64,000 bases of DNA from Vibrio coralliilyticus (GCF_024449095.1 NZ_CP024627.1:1550001-1614000); one strand, 5' to 3'; shown: positions 31,174 through 41,302, numbered from the stretch's first letter. Notes: generated from the letters alone by a model not told the origin. A program made the numbers and translations.

Positions 31174-32440
31174 TTAAAGGCTCTTCTTTTTTCTCTGAGT
31201 TATTTTTTGCCGGATCAGAGTAATTGTCCCAGAGTAATCTAGGATCAATACTTTCAGCAGCTAGCATAGTCAGTACAACAACGATTCCAAATGCGACAGC
31301 CCCATATCCAGGGGTAAAATCTAGAATCTGACCACGATCCACCAATGTCATCATAATGGATATCACAAACAGGTCCATCATAGACCAACGTCCAATCCAC
31401 TTAATAACAAAATAAATAGTCATTCGTTGGCGGTGAAACACTTTACGTTTTAATTGGATAGCCAGCAATAAATAGGCCAAACCGATGATTTTTGCTACAG
31501 GTACGACAATGCTGGCTACGAATATAATGACAGCAATGCCTGGCATTCCATTCTTCATAAGTGATGCCACACCGGAAAAAATCGTGTCTTCCAATCGTTG
31601 GCCATTCGTAATTAAGATAGAAATTGGGATGAGGTTGGCAGGGAAAATAGCAATGGTAGCGGCAGCTAGATAGGACCATGTCAGTGATATTGAATGCGGC
31701 TTTCGGTGATAGATTGGTTTATGGCAACGAACACATTCTAAGCCTTCCGGCTGAGATAGGTGACAATGGTGACAGTGCAACTGCTTCTCTTTGAACTGAT
31801 ATGAAAACTCTGATTCATACGCTTCCCAATAATGTCGAACACTAACACGAGTTACTAGCATAACGGTGGCGATTTGCAATAGGACTAAGCCATATAAGCC
31901 TACACCAACATAAATATCGGAATAATCTTGAAGTTTGAAACATGAAATAGCGACACTAACAAGAAAGACATCGATCATGACCCAATTTTTAAGATGTTGG
32001 ATCAAATAAAGGGAATGTTTGAGCAATTGGAAGTCACGACGTTTTAATGCAAGATGAGCAGTTAATACGGAGCCACTCACAAGCAACGGGGCGATTGAGC
32101 TACAGAAAATAATCAAGACCGATAGGAAAATAAACCCTTCATTGAATAATGTGAAGACACCTGAAGGTAGCGTCGCTGGAATCATTACCCCGAACAAGCG
32201 AATGCTAATAAAGTCAAAGAAGTGAGAGGGGATAAACAACAACAAGCAGGTTATTGCGATGGCTAAATTGCCAGATAGAGAAGGTGTTCCCCCCCTATAT
32301 AGCTGACTACCACAACGAGGGCAGAATGCGCTTTTGCCTCGAGCGACTGCAACGGTATCAATGGGCAACTCGCAGCCATGGCATAACCTAATATGAGAAG
32401 TTTCAGATAAGTGCGGTGCAAGCTTTTGCGGAGGGCTCAT
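31166..32440 (-). CDS. letA: LetA (YebS/PqiA family) inner-membrane lipid transport protein
   Basis: This is a 424-residue polytopic protein with two four-helix modules, each preceded by a cysteine zinc-ribbon: CHGC...CPRCGSQ near the N terminus and CHHCHL...CVRCHK in the middle. Conserved hydrophobic motifs PLLVSGSVLTAHLALKRR and VVPVAKIIGLAYLLLAIQ identify the PqiA/LetA family. It is thought to feed lipids to LetB. ATG 32440 is chosen because AAGGAGG lies just upstream; the ATG at 32461 lacks this. The ABC exporter gene ends 33 bases before it on the same strand. Confidence 0.92.
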   Translation of the reverse strand: MSPPQKLAPHLSETSHIRLCHGCELPIDTVAVARGKSAFCPRCGSQLYRGGTPSLSGNLAIAITCLLLFIPSHFFDFISIRLFGVMIPATLPSGVFTLFNEGFIFLSVLIIFCSSIAPLLVSGSVLTAHLALKRRDFQLLKHSLYLIQHLKNWVMIDVFLVSVAISCFKLQDYSDIYVGVGLYGLVLLQIATVMLVTRVSVRHYWEAYESEFSYQFKEKQLHCHHCHLSQPEGLECVRCHKPIYHRKPHSISLTWSYLAAATIAIFPANLIPISILITNGQRLEDTIFSGVASLMKNGMPGIAVIIFVASIVVPVAKIIGLAYLLLAIQLKRKVFHRQRMTIYFVIKWIGRWSMMDLFVISIMMTLVDRGQILDFTPGYGAVAFGIVVVLTMLAAESIDPRLLWDNYSDPAKNNSEKKEEPLND

Positions 32441-32473
32441 AACGCCCTCCTTAAATGGCATGCAGTCAGGGTT

Positions 32474-34270
32474 TTAGGCGTGCGATTGAACGCTTCCATA
32501 AAGCGTCTGGTATAATCCTTCTTGTTCAACCAACTCAACATGCGTGCCTGCCTGTGTAACTTGTCCATCTTCTAAAACGTAGATCAAATCAGCCTGTTTT
32601 ACTGCCGAGAGTCGATGCGCCACAATCAAGGTTGTGCGCCCATTCAAAAACTCTGTCAGCGCTTTGTGTAGTGCTGCCTCGGTAGCGGTGTCTAAAGCAG
32701 AAGTCGCTTCATCCAGAATGACAAACTTAGGATCGCTTAAAATCATACGAGCGATTGCTAGGCGCTGCCTTTGTCCGCCTGATAAACGAATGCCATTTCG
32801 GCCCACTTGAGTATCTAAGCCATCACTTAACTGGCTAATGACATCTTGCATCTGTGCGATATCAAGAGCACGCCATAGTTGTAGATCATCGTAGTCGGAA
32901 CCGAGTGTCAAATTATGCCTTAAACTGTCGTTGAATAGTATAGGTTGTTGTAATACAACGGCAATTTGATCACGAATTACATCAAAACTGATATCATCGG
33001 TTGTCTCACCATTGAATCGTATGATGCCTGAGTCTTGGCGATAAACACCAATGAGCAACTGAATTAGTGTCGATTTTCCACCACCGCTTGCACCAACTAA
33101 TGCCACTTTTTTCCCTGCGGGAATACTAAGACTCAAATTATTGAGGACTCGGCTCTCTTCATTGTAAGAAAAGTCAACGTTTTCGATTCTAACATCCACT
33201 TCTCTATCTTCAGTGAATGGGTTGGTTTTGCTGACAGGGCGATGCTCTTCTTCTAAATCAAGGAGAGCATTAATACGGGCCATTGCAGCTTTTGCGCTAT
33301 ACCAAGAAAACTGAATGCCGAGTAGCTCCTGTACCGGGCTAAGCATAAACCAAAGGTAGCCAAAGACGGCAAAAATCTGTCCGATGGTTAAATCACTAAA
33401 CAGGACCATTAACATGGCTACTGCGCGAAAAAGTTCAAAGCCCAAGAGGAATAGCAAGAAAGAAACTCGACCAGCTGCTTCTGATTGCCATGCGTATTTA
33501 TCCGCATCAAGGCGAACTTGGTTTGCCTGCTGCTTTAACTCGCCGAGAAACTCACGCTCGCGATTAGCTGCTCGTAGTTGATAAATACCGTCTAAGGTCT
33601 CGACCAGCCGGTTTTGGAAGCGCTCGAAGGACTGGTTTTCACTTTTTTTAAGGTGCTTAACTTTACTGCCGAGTTTGCGAGAGAAGTAGATGACAATAGG
33701 GTTGACTAGAAGAATAAATAGCCCAAGGCGCCATTCCAACCAAAGCAATACACCAGCGGTGCCGATAACTGTAAGTAAGCTAATAAGAAACTTGCTTAGT
33801 GTCGTCCCAATAAATTGATCGATGGTTTCCACATCGGTGATTAAGTGAGCATTAATGCCACCACTACCACGAGTTTCGTATTGTCTGATACTAATACGCC
33901 CCAACTTATCAATCATTTTACTTCGCATTTGATAAGTGATGGTCTTGGAAATTAACGTAAACTGTCGCCCCTGAAGAATGTTCAGTCCTTGGCTGACGGT
34001 GCGCATGAGAATGACGAGAAGCAGTGTCAAGAAGATATAACCTGTTGGAGTGTGCATTGAAACAGGTAACACTTTATTCATCAACTCGAGGCCGGTTGCA
34101 GGCTGGTTTAGAAGAACTTCATCAACCATTAAAGGCATCAAAAGCGGGATAGGGACACTCACAAGAGTGGCTATCAACGCGATAATATTAGCGAGAACAA
34201 GCTTCGACTTGTGCTGTTTTACTTGAGTTATTAGCCAAGAACGGCTAATAGTGTTGGGGTTATCAGACAT
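32474..34270 (-). CDS. ABC exporter, fused membrane and ATPase domains
   Basis: This 598-residue half-transporter of the MsbA/MdlB-like type probably forms a homodimer. About six membrane helices occupy 25-330. The ATPase shows Walker A VGASGGGKST, Q-loop VVLQQPILFND, signature RLSGGQRQR, Walker B FVILDEATSALD and H-loop VAHRLS. The substrate is unknown. It lies 33 bases before letA on the same strand and is divergent from msrC. In E. coli msrC abuts yebS directly, so this gene is an insertion into that conserved order. Co-transcription with letAB hints at an envelope role (inference). Confidence 0.9.
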   Translation of the reverse strand: MSDNPNTISRSWLITQVKQHKSKLVLANIIALIATLVSVPIPLLMPLMVDEVLLNQPATGLELMNKVLPVSMHTPTGYIFLTLLLVILMRTVSQGLNILQGRQFTLISKTITYQMRSKMIDKLGRISIRQYETRGSGGINAHLITDVETIDQFIGTTLSKFLISLLTVIGTAGVLLWLEWRLGLFILLVNPIVIYFSRKLGSKVKHLKKSENQSFERFQNRLVETLDGIYQLRAANREREFLGELKQQANQVRLDADKYAWQSEAAGRVSFLLFLLGFELFRAVAMLMVLFSDLTIGQIFAVFGYLWFMLSPVQELLGIQFSWYSAKAAMARINALLDLEEEHRPVSKTNPFTEDREVDVRIENVDFSYNEESRVLNNLSLSIPAGKKVALVGASGGGKSTLIQLLIGVYRQDSGIIRFNGETTDDISFDVIRDQIAVVLQQPILFNDSLRHNLTLGSDYDDLQLWRALDIAQMQDVISQLSDGLDTQVGRNGIRLSGGQRQRLAIARMILSDPKFVILDEATSALDTATEAALHKALTEFLNGRTTLIVAHRLSAVKQADLIYVLEDGQVTQAGTHVELVEQEGLYQTLYGSVQSHA

Positions 34271-34358
34271 TATAATGAGAATGCTTACTATTTATAATTT
34301 ACGGAAGATTGTACGTTGATTCATGATGGAAGTCTCTCATTTTCAAATGGAAGTCAGT

Positions 34359-34832
34359 ATGAAAATAGAATATTACCACCGCTTAACCAAGCAAGCTGTC
34401 GCACTTTTAGAATCGGAAAAGGACCTTATCGCCAACTTATCTAATTTAAGTGCTCTTTTGAACATGGAGCTTGAGGAACTTAATTGGGTGGGCTTTTATC
34501 TAATGAAAGAAGGGGAACTGGTCCTTGGGCCATTTCAAGGTAAACCTGCGTGCGTAAGAATTCCTGTGGGTCGTGGGGTGTGCGGTACTGCTGTTGCAAA
34601 TAATACCGTCCAGAGGATTCATGATGTGCATGAGTTTGAAGGCCATATTGCGTGTGATGCGGCGAGTAATTCTGAGATCGTCATTCCATTTAGCATTAAC
34701 GGTAATATTGTAGGTGTTCTGGATATTGATAGTCCGAAAGTCGGCCGATTTAGTGAAACAGATGAAGAAGGTTTGACTTTTTTGATGAGCGAAGTGGAAA
34801 AGCTGCTTAATTCACACGCTATCAGTGCATAA
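34359..34832 (+). CDS. msrC: Free methionine-(R)-sulfoxide reductase MsrC
   Basis: This is a GAF-domain enzyme of 157 residues that reduces free methionine-R-sulfoxide. The three expected Cys are present in GKPACVRIP, GRGVCGTA and HIACDAAS, and the family marks ELNWVGFYLM and GVLDIDSP flank them. Three in-frame ATGs exist (34323, 34347, 34359); the last is chosen for its GGAAG site and for matching the family N terminus MKIEYYHRL. It precedes proQ on the same strand. Confidence 0.92.
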   Translation: MKIEYYHRLTKQAVALLESEKDLIANLSNLSALLNMELEELNWVGFYLMKEGELVLGPFQGKPACVRIPVGRGVCGTAVANNTVQRIHDVHEFEGHIACDAASNSEIVIPFSINGNIVGVLDIDSPKVGRFSETDEEGLTFLMSEVEKLLNSHAISA

Positions 34833-34930
34833 TTTCCAGATTGAGTGTGGTTTTTCGCTTGCAGGTCACTATAATACCTGAAATATTTATCTTAATGCTC
34901 GCGGACAGACCGCACTAACCAGGACTCCTC

Positions 34931-35560
34931 ATGGAAAACACTGAAAAGTTAAAAAACAGCAAAGAAGTTATTGCCTATATTGCTGAATGTTTCCCTAAGT
35001 GCTTTACTTTAGAAGGTGAAGCAAAACCACTTAAAATTGGTATTTTTCAAGATCTTGCGGAACGTCTAAGTGACGATCCTAAGGTGAGTAAAACTCAGCT
35101 TCGTGCAGCGTTAAGACAGTACACTTCATCATGGCGTTACCTACACGGTGTCAAACCGGGGGCGACTCGTGTTGATCTAGATGGCAATCCAGCGGGTGAG
35201 CTAGAAGAAGAGCATGTTGAACACGCGAAAACAGCACTAGCTGAAAGTAAAGCAAAAGTGCAAGCTCGTCGTAAAGAGCAAGCTCAAAAAGCTCGTGAAG
35301 AAGGTAAAGCGAAAGCTAAACCGGCGAATAAAAAGCCACAGAGCCGTCGCCCACAGCAAAACAAAACACAGAAAGCCAACAAGCCAGTAGAAACGCGTGC
35401 TCTGAACGCTGACGAAATGACGATCGGTAATCAAGTAAACGTAAATATGGGCAAAGGAAACATGGCTGCGACTATCGTTGAAATTAATAAGGAAGATGTG
35501 CGTGTTCAACTGTCTAACGGCCTGCAAATGGTTGTTAAAGCGGAGCACCTGCGCGCATAA
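34931..35560 (+). CDS. proQ: RNA chaperone ProQ
   Basis: This 209-residue RNA-binding protein acts on sRNAs and mRNA 3' ends. The FinO-type domain covers about 1-120 ([46 protein letters not shown]). A Lys/Arg/Gln-rich linker (about 100-155) and a C-terminal Tudor/KOW-like domain ([20 protein letters not shown]) follow. It lies 17 bases upstream of prc, as in E. coli. Its coupling with Prc, which degrades selected periplasmic proteins, is by position only. Confidence 0.94.
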   Translation: MENTEKLKNSKEVIAYIAECFPKCFTLEGEAKPLKIGIFQDLAERLSDDPKVSKTQLRAALRQYTSSWRYLHGVKPGATRVDLDGNPAGELEEEHVEHAKTALAESKAKVQARRKEQAQKAREEGKAKAKPANKKPQSRRPQQNKTQKANKPVETRALNADEMTIGNQVNVNMGKGNMAATIVEINKEDVRVQLSNGLQMVVKAEHLRA

Positions 35561-35573
35561 AGGAGATACTCCT
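35561..35573 (+). promoter_or_regulatory. prc ribosome-binding site inside a small self-complementary element
   Basis: The site AGGAG is followed after three bases by its complement CTCCT, then ACGC and the prc ATG. A five-base stem could mask the site unless ribosomes leaving proQ open it. Confidence 0.4.
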
Positions 35574-35577
35574 ACGC

Positions 35578-37572
35578 ATGAAATGCCGTTCAAAATTGTC
35601 GCTGATTGCTGCTAGCCTCTGGCTGGCAGCTTCTTCAGCAAGCGCTCTTGAAGCGAAAATTAACCTCGAAGACTTACCTGTCTTAACTCCCGAAGATCAA
35701 CATGCAACTGCAAGTAAACGTGTGACCTCACGTTTCACTCGCTCCCATTACAAGCACTTCACTCTCAACGATCAGTTTTCTCAAGCGATATTTCAGCGCT
35801 ATATTGAATCTCTTGATTTCAACAGAAATGTATTCACTCAAGCTGATATCGATTCATTCAATAAGGTAGCTTTGGATATTGATGACCAGCTAAAGTCAGG
35901 TAATAACCAAATCGCTTTTGACATCTATAACTTGTCGATGAAACGTCGCTACGAAAGGTTTGTCTATGCGTTGTCTCTACTTGATAACGAAATGAAGTTT
36001 GATACAGATGAAAGTATTGAACTTGATCGTAGTGAAGCGGCTTGGCCGAAAGATACAGCAGAGCTTAATGAGCTATGGAGAAAACGTGTTAAATATGATG
36101 CGTTGAATCTCAAGCTAACCGGTAAAAACTGGGATGAAATTAAAGACGTTTTAGGCAAACGTTATAACAATGCACTCAAGCGCCTCAGCCAAACTCATAA
36201 TGAGGATGCATTCCAACTGTATATGAATGCGTTTGCTCGAGAAGTGGACCCCCACACCAGCTATCTTTCTCCTCGAAATGCTGAGCAGTTCCAAACAGAG
36301 ATGAATTTGTCTCTAGAAGGTATTGGCGCTGTTCTTCAAATGACAGATGATTACACTGTTATTCGTTCATTAGTGGTTGGTGGCCCAGCATCCAAGAGCA
36401 AACAATTGGCTGAAGGTGATCGTATCATCGGTGTTGGTCAGGATGGCGAAGGTATCGTTGATGTCATCGGCTGGAGGTTGGATGATGTTGTTCAACTAAT
36501 CAAAGGGCCGAAGGGCACTAAAGTGTATCTGCAAATCTTGCCTGAAGGTAAAGATGCTAACGCGGAAGTCATTACCATTGTTCGAGATAAAATCCGACTT
36601 GAAGACCGCGCTGTAAAGTCTGAGGTGGTTGAAAAAGATGGTAAGAAGATTGGCATACTAGAAGTACCAAGCTTTTATGTTGGCCTCGCGAAAGACACAG
36701 ATAAATTGATTACAGAACTGAAAGGTAAAGGTGTTGACGGTATCATTGTTGATCTTCGCAACAATGGTGGTGGAGCACTGACGGAAGCGACGGCTTTATC
36801 CGGCCTTTTTATTACCAGTGGGCCAGTGGTGCAAGTTCGCGACAGTTACGGGCGTGTCAATGTGAATAGTGACACTGATGGTAAAATCAGTTACGACGGC
36901 CCTATGACAGTTCTTATTAATCGATACAGTGCATCGGCTTCAGAAATTTTTGCTGCTGCAATGCAAGACTATGGCCGAGCAATCGTTCTAGGTGAAAACT
37001 CATTTGGTAAAGGGACTGTGCAACAGCATCGCTCTTTAAATCATATTTATGATCTATTTGATAAAGAGCTGGGTTATGTACAGTACACGATTCAAAAGTT
37101 TTATCGCATCGATGGTGGCAGTACTCAGAACAAAGGTGTAGCACCCGATATTGCGTTCCCAACCCCGATCGAACCAAGCGATACGGGTGAAAGCGTTGAA
37201 GACAATGCGCTGCCTTGGGATAGTATTGATAAAGCTAAATATGAAGTGTTACAGCGTAACAGTGAATTAATCAAAAAACTCGATGCTCAGCATCAGGCAA
37301 GAATAGCTAAGGATTTAGAATTCCAGTTTATTTCTGAGGATATTGCGAAATACAAAGCAGAAAAAGACGATAATACTTTGTCTCTTAACGAGAAAGTTCG
37401 TAAGGATGAAAGTGATAAAGCGGATGACGATCGCTTGGCTCGTATTAATTTAAGGCAAACTGCTCATGGAGAGAAACCATTTAAATCTCTTGATGACGTG
37501 CCAAAAGATTATGAAGCTCCAGATGCATACTTGGATGAGTCGGTAGCTATCATGGTTGATATGCTTAAGTAA
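35578..37572 (+). CDS. prc: Tail-specific periplasmic protease Prc (Tsp)
   Basis: This 664-residue periplasmic protease (E. coli 682) cuts proteins with exposed nonpolar C termini, including SsrA-tagged proteins, and processes FtsI and MepS. The signal peptide is at 1-23 (LIAASLWLAASSASA|L). The PDZ domain is near 235-330 (SLEGIGAVLQMTDDYTVIRSLVVGGPA). The Ser-Lys catalytic site is NRYSASASEIFAAAMQDYGRA...GENSFGKGTVQ, preceded by the oxyanion region VDLRNNGGGALTEA. The DUF3340-type C terminus is complete. A terminator follows. Confidence 0.94.
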   Translation: MKCRSKLSLIAASLWLAASSASALEAKINLEDLPVLTPEDQHATASKRVTSRFTRSHYKHFTLNDQFSQAIFQRYIESLDFNRNVFTQADIDSFNKVALDIDDQLKSGNNQIAFDIYNLSMKRRYERFVYALSLLDNEMKFDTDESIELDRSEAAWPKDTAELNELWRKRVKYDALNLKLTGKNWDEIKDVLGKRYNNALKRLSQTHNEDAFQLYMNAFAREVDPHTSYLSPRNAEQFQTEMNLSLEGIGAVLQMTDDYTVIRSLVVGGPASKSKQLAEGDRIIGVGQDGEGIVDVIGWRLDDVVQLIKGPKGTKVYLQILPEGKDANAEVITIVRDKIRLEDRAVKSEVVEKDGKKIGILEVPSFYVGLAKDTDKLITELKGKGVDGIIVDLRNNGGGALTEATALSGLFITSGPVVQVRDSYGRVNVNSDTDGKISYDGPMTVLINRYSASASEIFAAAMQDYGRAIVLGENSFGKGTVQQHRSLNHIYDLFDKELGYVQYTIQKFYRIDGGSTQNKGVAPDIAFPTPIEPSDTGESVEDNALPWDSIDKAKYEVLQRNSELIKKLDAQHQARIAKDLEFQFISEDIAKYKAEKDDNTLSLNEKVRKDESDKADDDRLARINLRQTAHGEKPFKSLDDVPKDYEAPDAYLDESVAIMVDMLK

Positions 37573-37590
37573 TTGAAATATTTGAAATAA

Positions 37591-37620
37591 AAAGCGAGCT
37601 AATTTGTAGCTCGCTTTTTT
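37591..37620 (+). terminator. Terminator of the msrC-proQ-prc unit
   Basis: An eleven-base stem AAAGCGAGCTA / TAGCTCGCTTT with loop ATTTG is followed by T residues. Confidence 0.88.
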
Positions 37621-37710
37621 TATTTAAATAATTAACGTGATATAGATCAAAAAATTTCGCTTATTCAGATTTCCGCACCTAAGCTTATAGAAAAGAGTGA
37701 GGGATGCGAT

Positions 37711-38373
37711 ATGAGATGGATTGGAATTCTACTGACTTGTATAAGCGTTTCTGTGTTCGCAAGCGAAACCAGAGATAACAGCGATTTGACCCAATTCGAT
37801 CAACCATTCTTACTTGGGGATTGGTACCTTGTGAACCCAAACCCAGAACAATCAGAAGAAAATTTCTTAGCAATCAAACTTAGTCTCGACTCCAACTACA
37901 GTTTCCAAATTGATATTCAAAAGCGCGATTACTCTGTGGATCATTGGGAGGGGCTTTATGCGGCAAATGAAGATACGATAATTCTAGGTTTAAACACGTC
38001 TGAGCCGCAAATATACAATTACAGCAGTAACCATAATATGCTTAACCTTAATGGCGTGGTTTTCACAAAAGCTTTATCTAATTCACTTGCTGGTATGTGG
38101 TCTAGTGCTCAGCTAAGTGGGCATGAAATGATTGCAAGTGAAGTGCAACGTATGGATCTCATTTTGCAGCCAGATTTTGTGTTCATGTTTAGAGTCAGCA
38201 ATGAAGAAGGCGATGAAGCTATCCATAAAGGTGTTTATTACACAGAAGGGGAGCATTTAGTTTTACTGTATGAAAATGGTGAGCATGAAACGAGATACAG
38301 CTTGAACAGTGATATTTTGACATTAGAGATGGAAGAAGGTGCACTTTATGCTGTTTTGAATCGAGTCAGGTGA
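37711..38373 (+). CDS. Exported protein of two lipocalin-like repeats, function unknown
   Basis: This 220-residue protein is not a family I can name. A signal peptide (MRWIGILLTCISVSVFA|S) directs it to the periplasm or beyond. Two halves share a layout: G-W start, a FxFQI/FMFRV strand, a GLY/GVYYxxxxxLxL segment, then LTL and a final V(F/L)xxx. They lie at about 36-118 and 124-220, which suggests an internal duplication of a small beta-barrel. ATG 37711 has GAGGG seven bases upstream. The gene stands alone between two terminators. Confidence 0.8.
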   Translation: MRWIGILLTCISVSVFASETRDNSDLTQFDQPFLLGDWYLVNPNPEQSEENFLAIKLSLDSNYSFQIDIQKRDYSVDHWEGLYAANEDTIILGLNTSEPQIYNYSSNHNMLNLNGVVFTKALSNSLAGMWSSAQLSGHEMIASEVQRMDLILQPDFVFMFRVSNEEGDEAIHKGVYYTEGEHLVLLYENGEHETRYSLNSDILTLEMEEGALYAVLNRVR

Positions 38374-38445
38374 TATAACAAGCATTAAAAGATGGTGATT
38401 ATTTAGACGTATAATTTGAAAATACTAACCACAGCAGCTGAAAAG

Positions 38446-38477
38446 CGAGGTATTTAGACATAATACCTCGTTTTTTT
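38446..38477 (+). terminator. Terminator after the two-repeat exported protein
   Basis: The stem CGAGGTATT / AATACCTCG is followed by seven T. Confidence 0.88.
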
Positions 38478-38598
38478 AATTTTCTGAGGTTAAGCTAGCT
38501 GAAAAGAAAGTAGCAGTGTTTTTAAATAACAACATACTCACCAAGTGCTCTTGTAGAGCAGTTCACAGTGTATTACATCTAGTCAGAAGGATTTCGAC

Positions 38599-41205
38599 AT
38601 GGCTCAAACACCTCAAGCCAAATACCGTAAAGATTATACCTCTCCATCACACACTATTTCCGACATTGATTTAACCTTTGAGCTTCATGATACCGCAACT
38701 ATAGTCACGGCGGTTTCTCAAGTTAAACAAATGAAAGATCAAAGCACGCTTCGCCTTGATGGCGAAAGTCTCAAGTTAGTGAGTATTTTCGTTAATGGTG
38801 AAGCTTGGACTCGATTTGAAGAGCTTGAAGGTACATTGGAGATCTCTGCTTTACCTGAAGAATTCGAACTGAAAATTGTTACTGAGATTAATCCAGAAGA
38901 GAATACCGCTCTGGAAGGATTATATAAGTCTGGTGGTGCATTTTGTACGCAATGTGAAGCGGAAGGTTTCCGTCGTATCACTTACTACATGGATCGTCCT
39001 GACGTTTTGGCTAAATACACCACCAAAGTCATCGCGGATAAATTCGAGTACCCATTCTTGTTAAGCAATGGTAACCGTATTGCTGAAGGTGAACTGGAAG
39101 GCGGTCGCCACTGGGTTCAGTGGCAGGATCCTCATCCTAAGCCAGCCTATTTGTTCGCATTGGTAGCCGGAGACTTTGACGTTCTTCGTGATAGATACGT
39201 AACAAAATCAGGTCGTAATGTTGAGTTGGAGATCTTTGTTGATAAAGGCAATCTGGATCGTGCCCCTCATGCCATGACGTCTCTTATTAACTCAATGAAG
39301 TGGGATGAAGAGCGTTTTGGTCTTGAGTATGACCTAGATATCTACATGATTGTTGCCGTTGACTTCTTCAACATGGGGGCAATGGAAAACAAAGGCCTGA
39401 ACATCTTTAACTCTAAATTTGTTTTGGCTAATGATCAAACGGCAACAGATACTGACTACCTAGGTATCGAAGCAGTCATTGGTCACGAGTACTTTCATAA
39501 CTGGACGGGTAACCGAGTGACGTGCCGAGACTGGTTCCAATTGAGCCTGAAAGAAGGCCTTACTGTATTCCGTGATCAAGAATTTTCTTCTGATTTGGGT
39601 TCTAGAGCGGTGAATCGTATTAACAACGTACGAATTATCCGTGGCCCACAATTCGCAGAAGATGCGAGCCCTATGTCACATCCAATTCGACCTGAAAAAG
39701 TTATAGAAATGAACAACTTCTATACTTTAACGGTATACGAAAAGGGTAGTGAAGTTATCCGAATGATGCACACACTGCTGGGAGAGGAAGGCTTCCAGAA
39801 TGGTATGAAGCTTTACTTTGAGCGGCATGATGGTACTGCGGCAACCTGTGAAGATTTTGTCGCGGCTATGGAAGATGCATCAGGTGTCGATCTGAAACAA
39901 TTTCGCCTATGGTACAGCCAGTCAGGTACACCAACGGTATCTGTCACAAGTGAGTATGATTCTGCGGCACAAACGTATTCGCTTACTGTTTCTCAGCACA
40001 CTGAACCGACTCATGAGCAGCAAGAAAAGCAGCCGCTTCATATTCCATTTGATGTTGAGTTGTATGCGGAAAACGGTGATGTCATTGAGTTACAATGTAA
40101 CGGTGAAAAAGTCGATAATGTTCTTAACGTTACCGAAGCTGAGCAAACCTTCGTGTTCGAAAACGTATCTGAGCAACCAGTACCGTCCTTGCTACGTGAG
40201 TTCTCTGCACCAGTTGTTTTGGAGTACGATTATAGCGATGAAGAACTGATTTTCCTGATGGTGCATGCGCGTAACGAATTTGCTCGTTGGGACGCTGGTC
40301 AAATGCTGTTAGCAAAATACATTCGTAGTAACGTTGAAGCAGTGCAAAACGGTCAAGATGTTGAACTGTCTCCAGCGCTAATTGATGCCTTCCGAGGTGT
40401 CTTACTATCAGACAAGCTTGAACCAGCATTTATTGCTGAGATGATGGCATTGCCAAACCACAATGAAGTATCCGGTTGGTACAAGCAGATTGATGTAGAC
40501 GCTGTTGCTAAAGTGCTTAAATCCATCAAAATGAAGCTTGCTTTCGAGCTAGAAGATGAGTTTGGCGCGCTTTATCACAGCTTGACGCAGTCAGAATATA
40601 CGATTGATCACGATGCAATTGGCAAGCGCTCTTTGCGAAATACAGCTTTGGCGTATCTTGCGTATACAGATCAAGGCAACAGATTAACTGAAAGACAGTA
40701 TTCTGAAGCCAACAATATGACAGATACGATTGCGGCGATGAGCGCGGCGAACAGTGCCCAACTTGAATGCCGTGAAAAATTAATGGCTGATTACAGCAAT
40801 AAGTGGAAGCATGATGGTTTGGTCATGGATAAATGGTTTGCTTTACAGGGTACAAACCCAGCCGAAAATGTGCTGGAAGTCATCAAGGACACGATGAGTC
40901 ATGAAGCGTTCAGCTTGAAAAATCCAAACCGAACTCGCAGCCTGATTGGATCTTTCCTGAATATGAACCCAGTGCGGTTCCACGCTAAGTCAGGTGAAGG
41001 CTACAAGTTCGCGGGAGAGATTTTGAAAGAGCTCAACAGTAGTAACCCACAAGTTGCTTCGCGGCTCATTGACCCATTGCTCAAGTTCCGCAAGTATGAT
41101 GAAGAGCGTCAAGCTTTGATTAGAACTGAGCTTGAAGCACTCAAGTCAATGGATAACTTAGCAAAAGACCTGTTTGAAAAGGTCAATAAAGCACTAGAAT
41201 CCTAG
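38599..41205 (+). CDS. pepN: Aminopeptidase N
   Basis: This is a cytoplasmic M1 zinc aminopeptidase of 868 residues (E. coli 870) removing N-terminal residues from peptides. The substrate-anchoring motif MGAMENKGLNIFN and zinc site VIGHEYFHNWTGNR, with the downstream Glu in LKEGLTVFRDQEF, are intact. The long alpha-helical C-terminal domain ends normally. A terminator follows at 41219. Confidence 0.95.
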   Translation: MAQTPQAKYRKDYTSPSHTISDIDLTFELHDTATIVTAVSQVKQMKDQSTLRLDGESLKLVSIFVNGEAWTRFEELEGTLEISALPEEFELKIVTEINPEENTALEGLYKSGGAFCTQCEAEGFRRITYYMDRPDVLAKYTTKVIADKFEYPFLLSNGNRIAEGELEGGRHWVQWQDPHPKPAYLFALVAGDFDVLRDRYVTKSGRNVELEIFVDKGNLDRAPHAMTSLINSMKWDEERFGLEYDLDIYMIVAVDFFNMGAMENKGLNIFNSKFVLANDQTATDTDYLGIEAVIGHEYFHNWTGNRVTCRDWFQLSLKEGLTVFRDQEFSSDLGSRAVNRINNVRIIRGPQFAEDASPMSHPIRPEKVIEMNNFYTLTVYEKGSEVIRMMHTLLGEEGFQNGMKLYFERHDGTAATCEDFVAAMEDASGVDLKQFRLWYSQSGTPTVSVTSEYDSAAQTYSLTVSQHTEPTHEQQEKQPLHIPFDVELYAENGDVIELQCNGEKVDNVLNVTEAEQTFVFENVSEQPVPSLLREFSAPVVLEYDYSDEELIFLMVHARNEFARWDAGQMLLAKYIRSNVEAVQNGQDVELSPALIDAFRGVLLSDKLEPAFIAEMMALPNHNEVSGWYKQIDVDAVAKVLKSIKMKLAFELEDEFGALYHSLTQSEYTIDHDAIGKRSLRNTALAYLAYTDQGNRLTERQYSEANNMTDTIAAMSAANSAQLECREKLMADYSNKWKHDGLVMDKWFALQGTNPAENVLEVIKDTMSHEAFSLKNPNRTRSLIGSFLNMNPVRFHAKSGEGYKFAGEILKELNSSNPQVASRLIDPLLKFRKYDEERQALIRTELEALKSMDNLAKDLFEKVNKALES

Positions 41206-41218
41206 GGCTTTAATAGAA

Positions 41219-41250
41219 ACAGTAGCGCCACATAGCGCTACTGTTTATTT
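41219..41250 (+). terminator. Terminator of pepN
   Basis: The ten-base stem ACAGTAGCGC / GCGCTACTGT is followed by TTATTT. Confidence 0.8.
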
Positions 41251-41302
41251 ATACAGTTATTTTGTCAGTGTGAACAAACCGTTACTTTTTTAATCAACAC
41301 AA

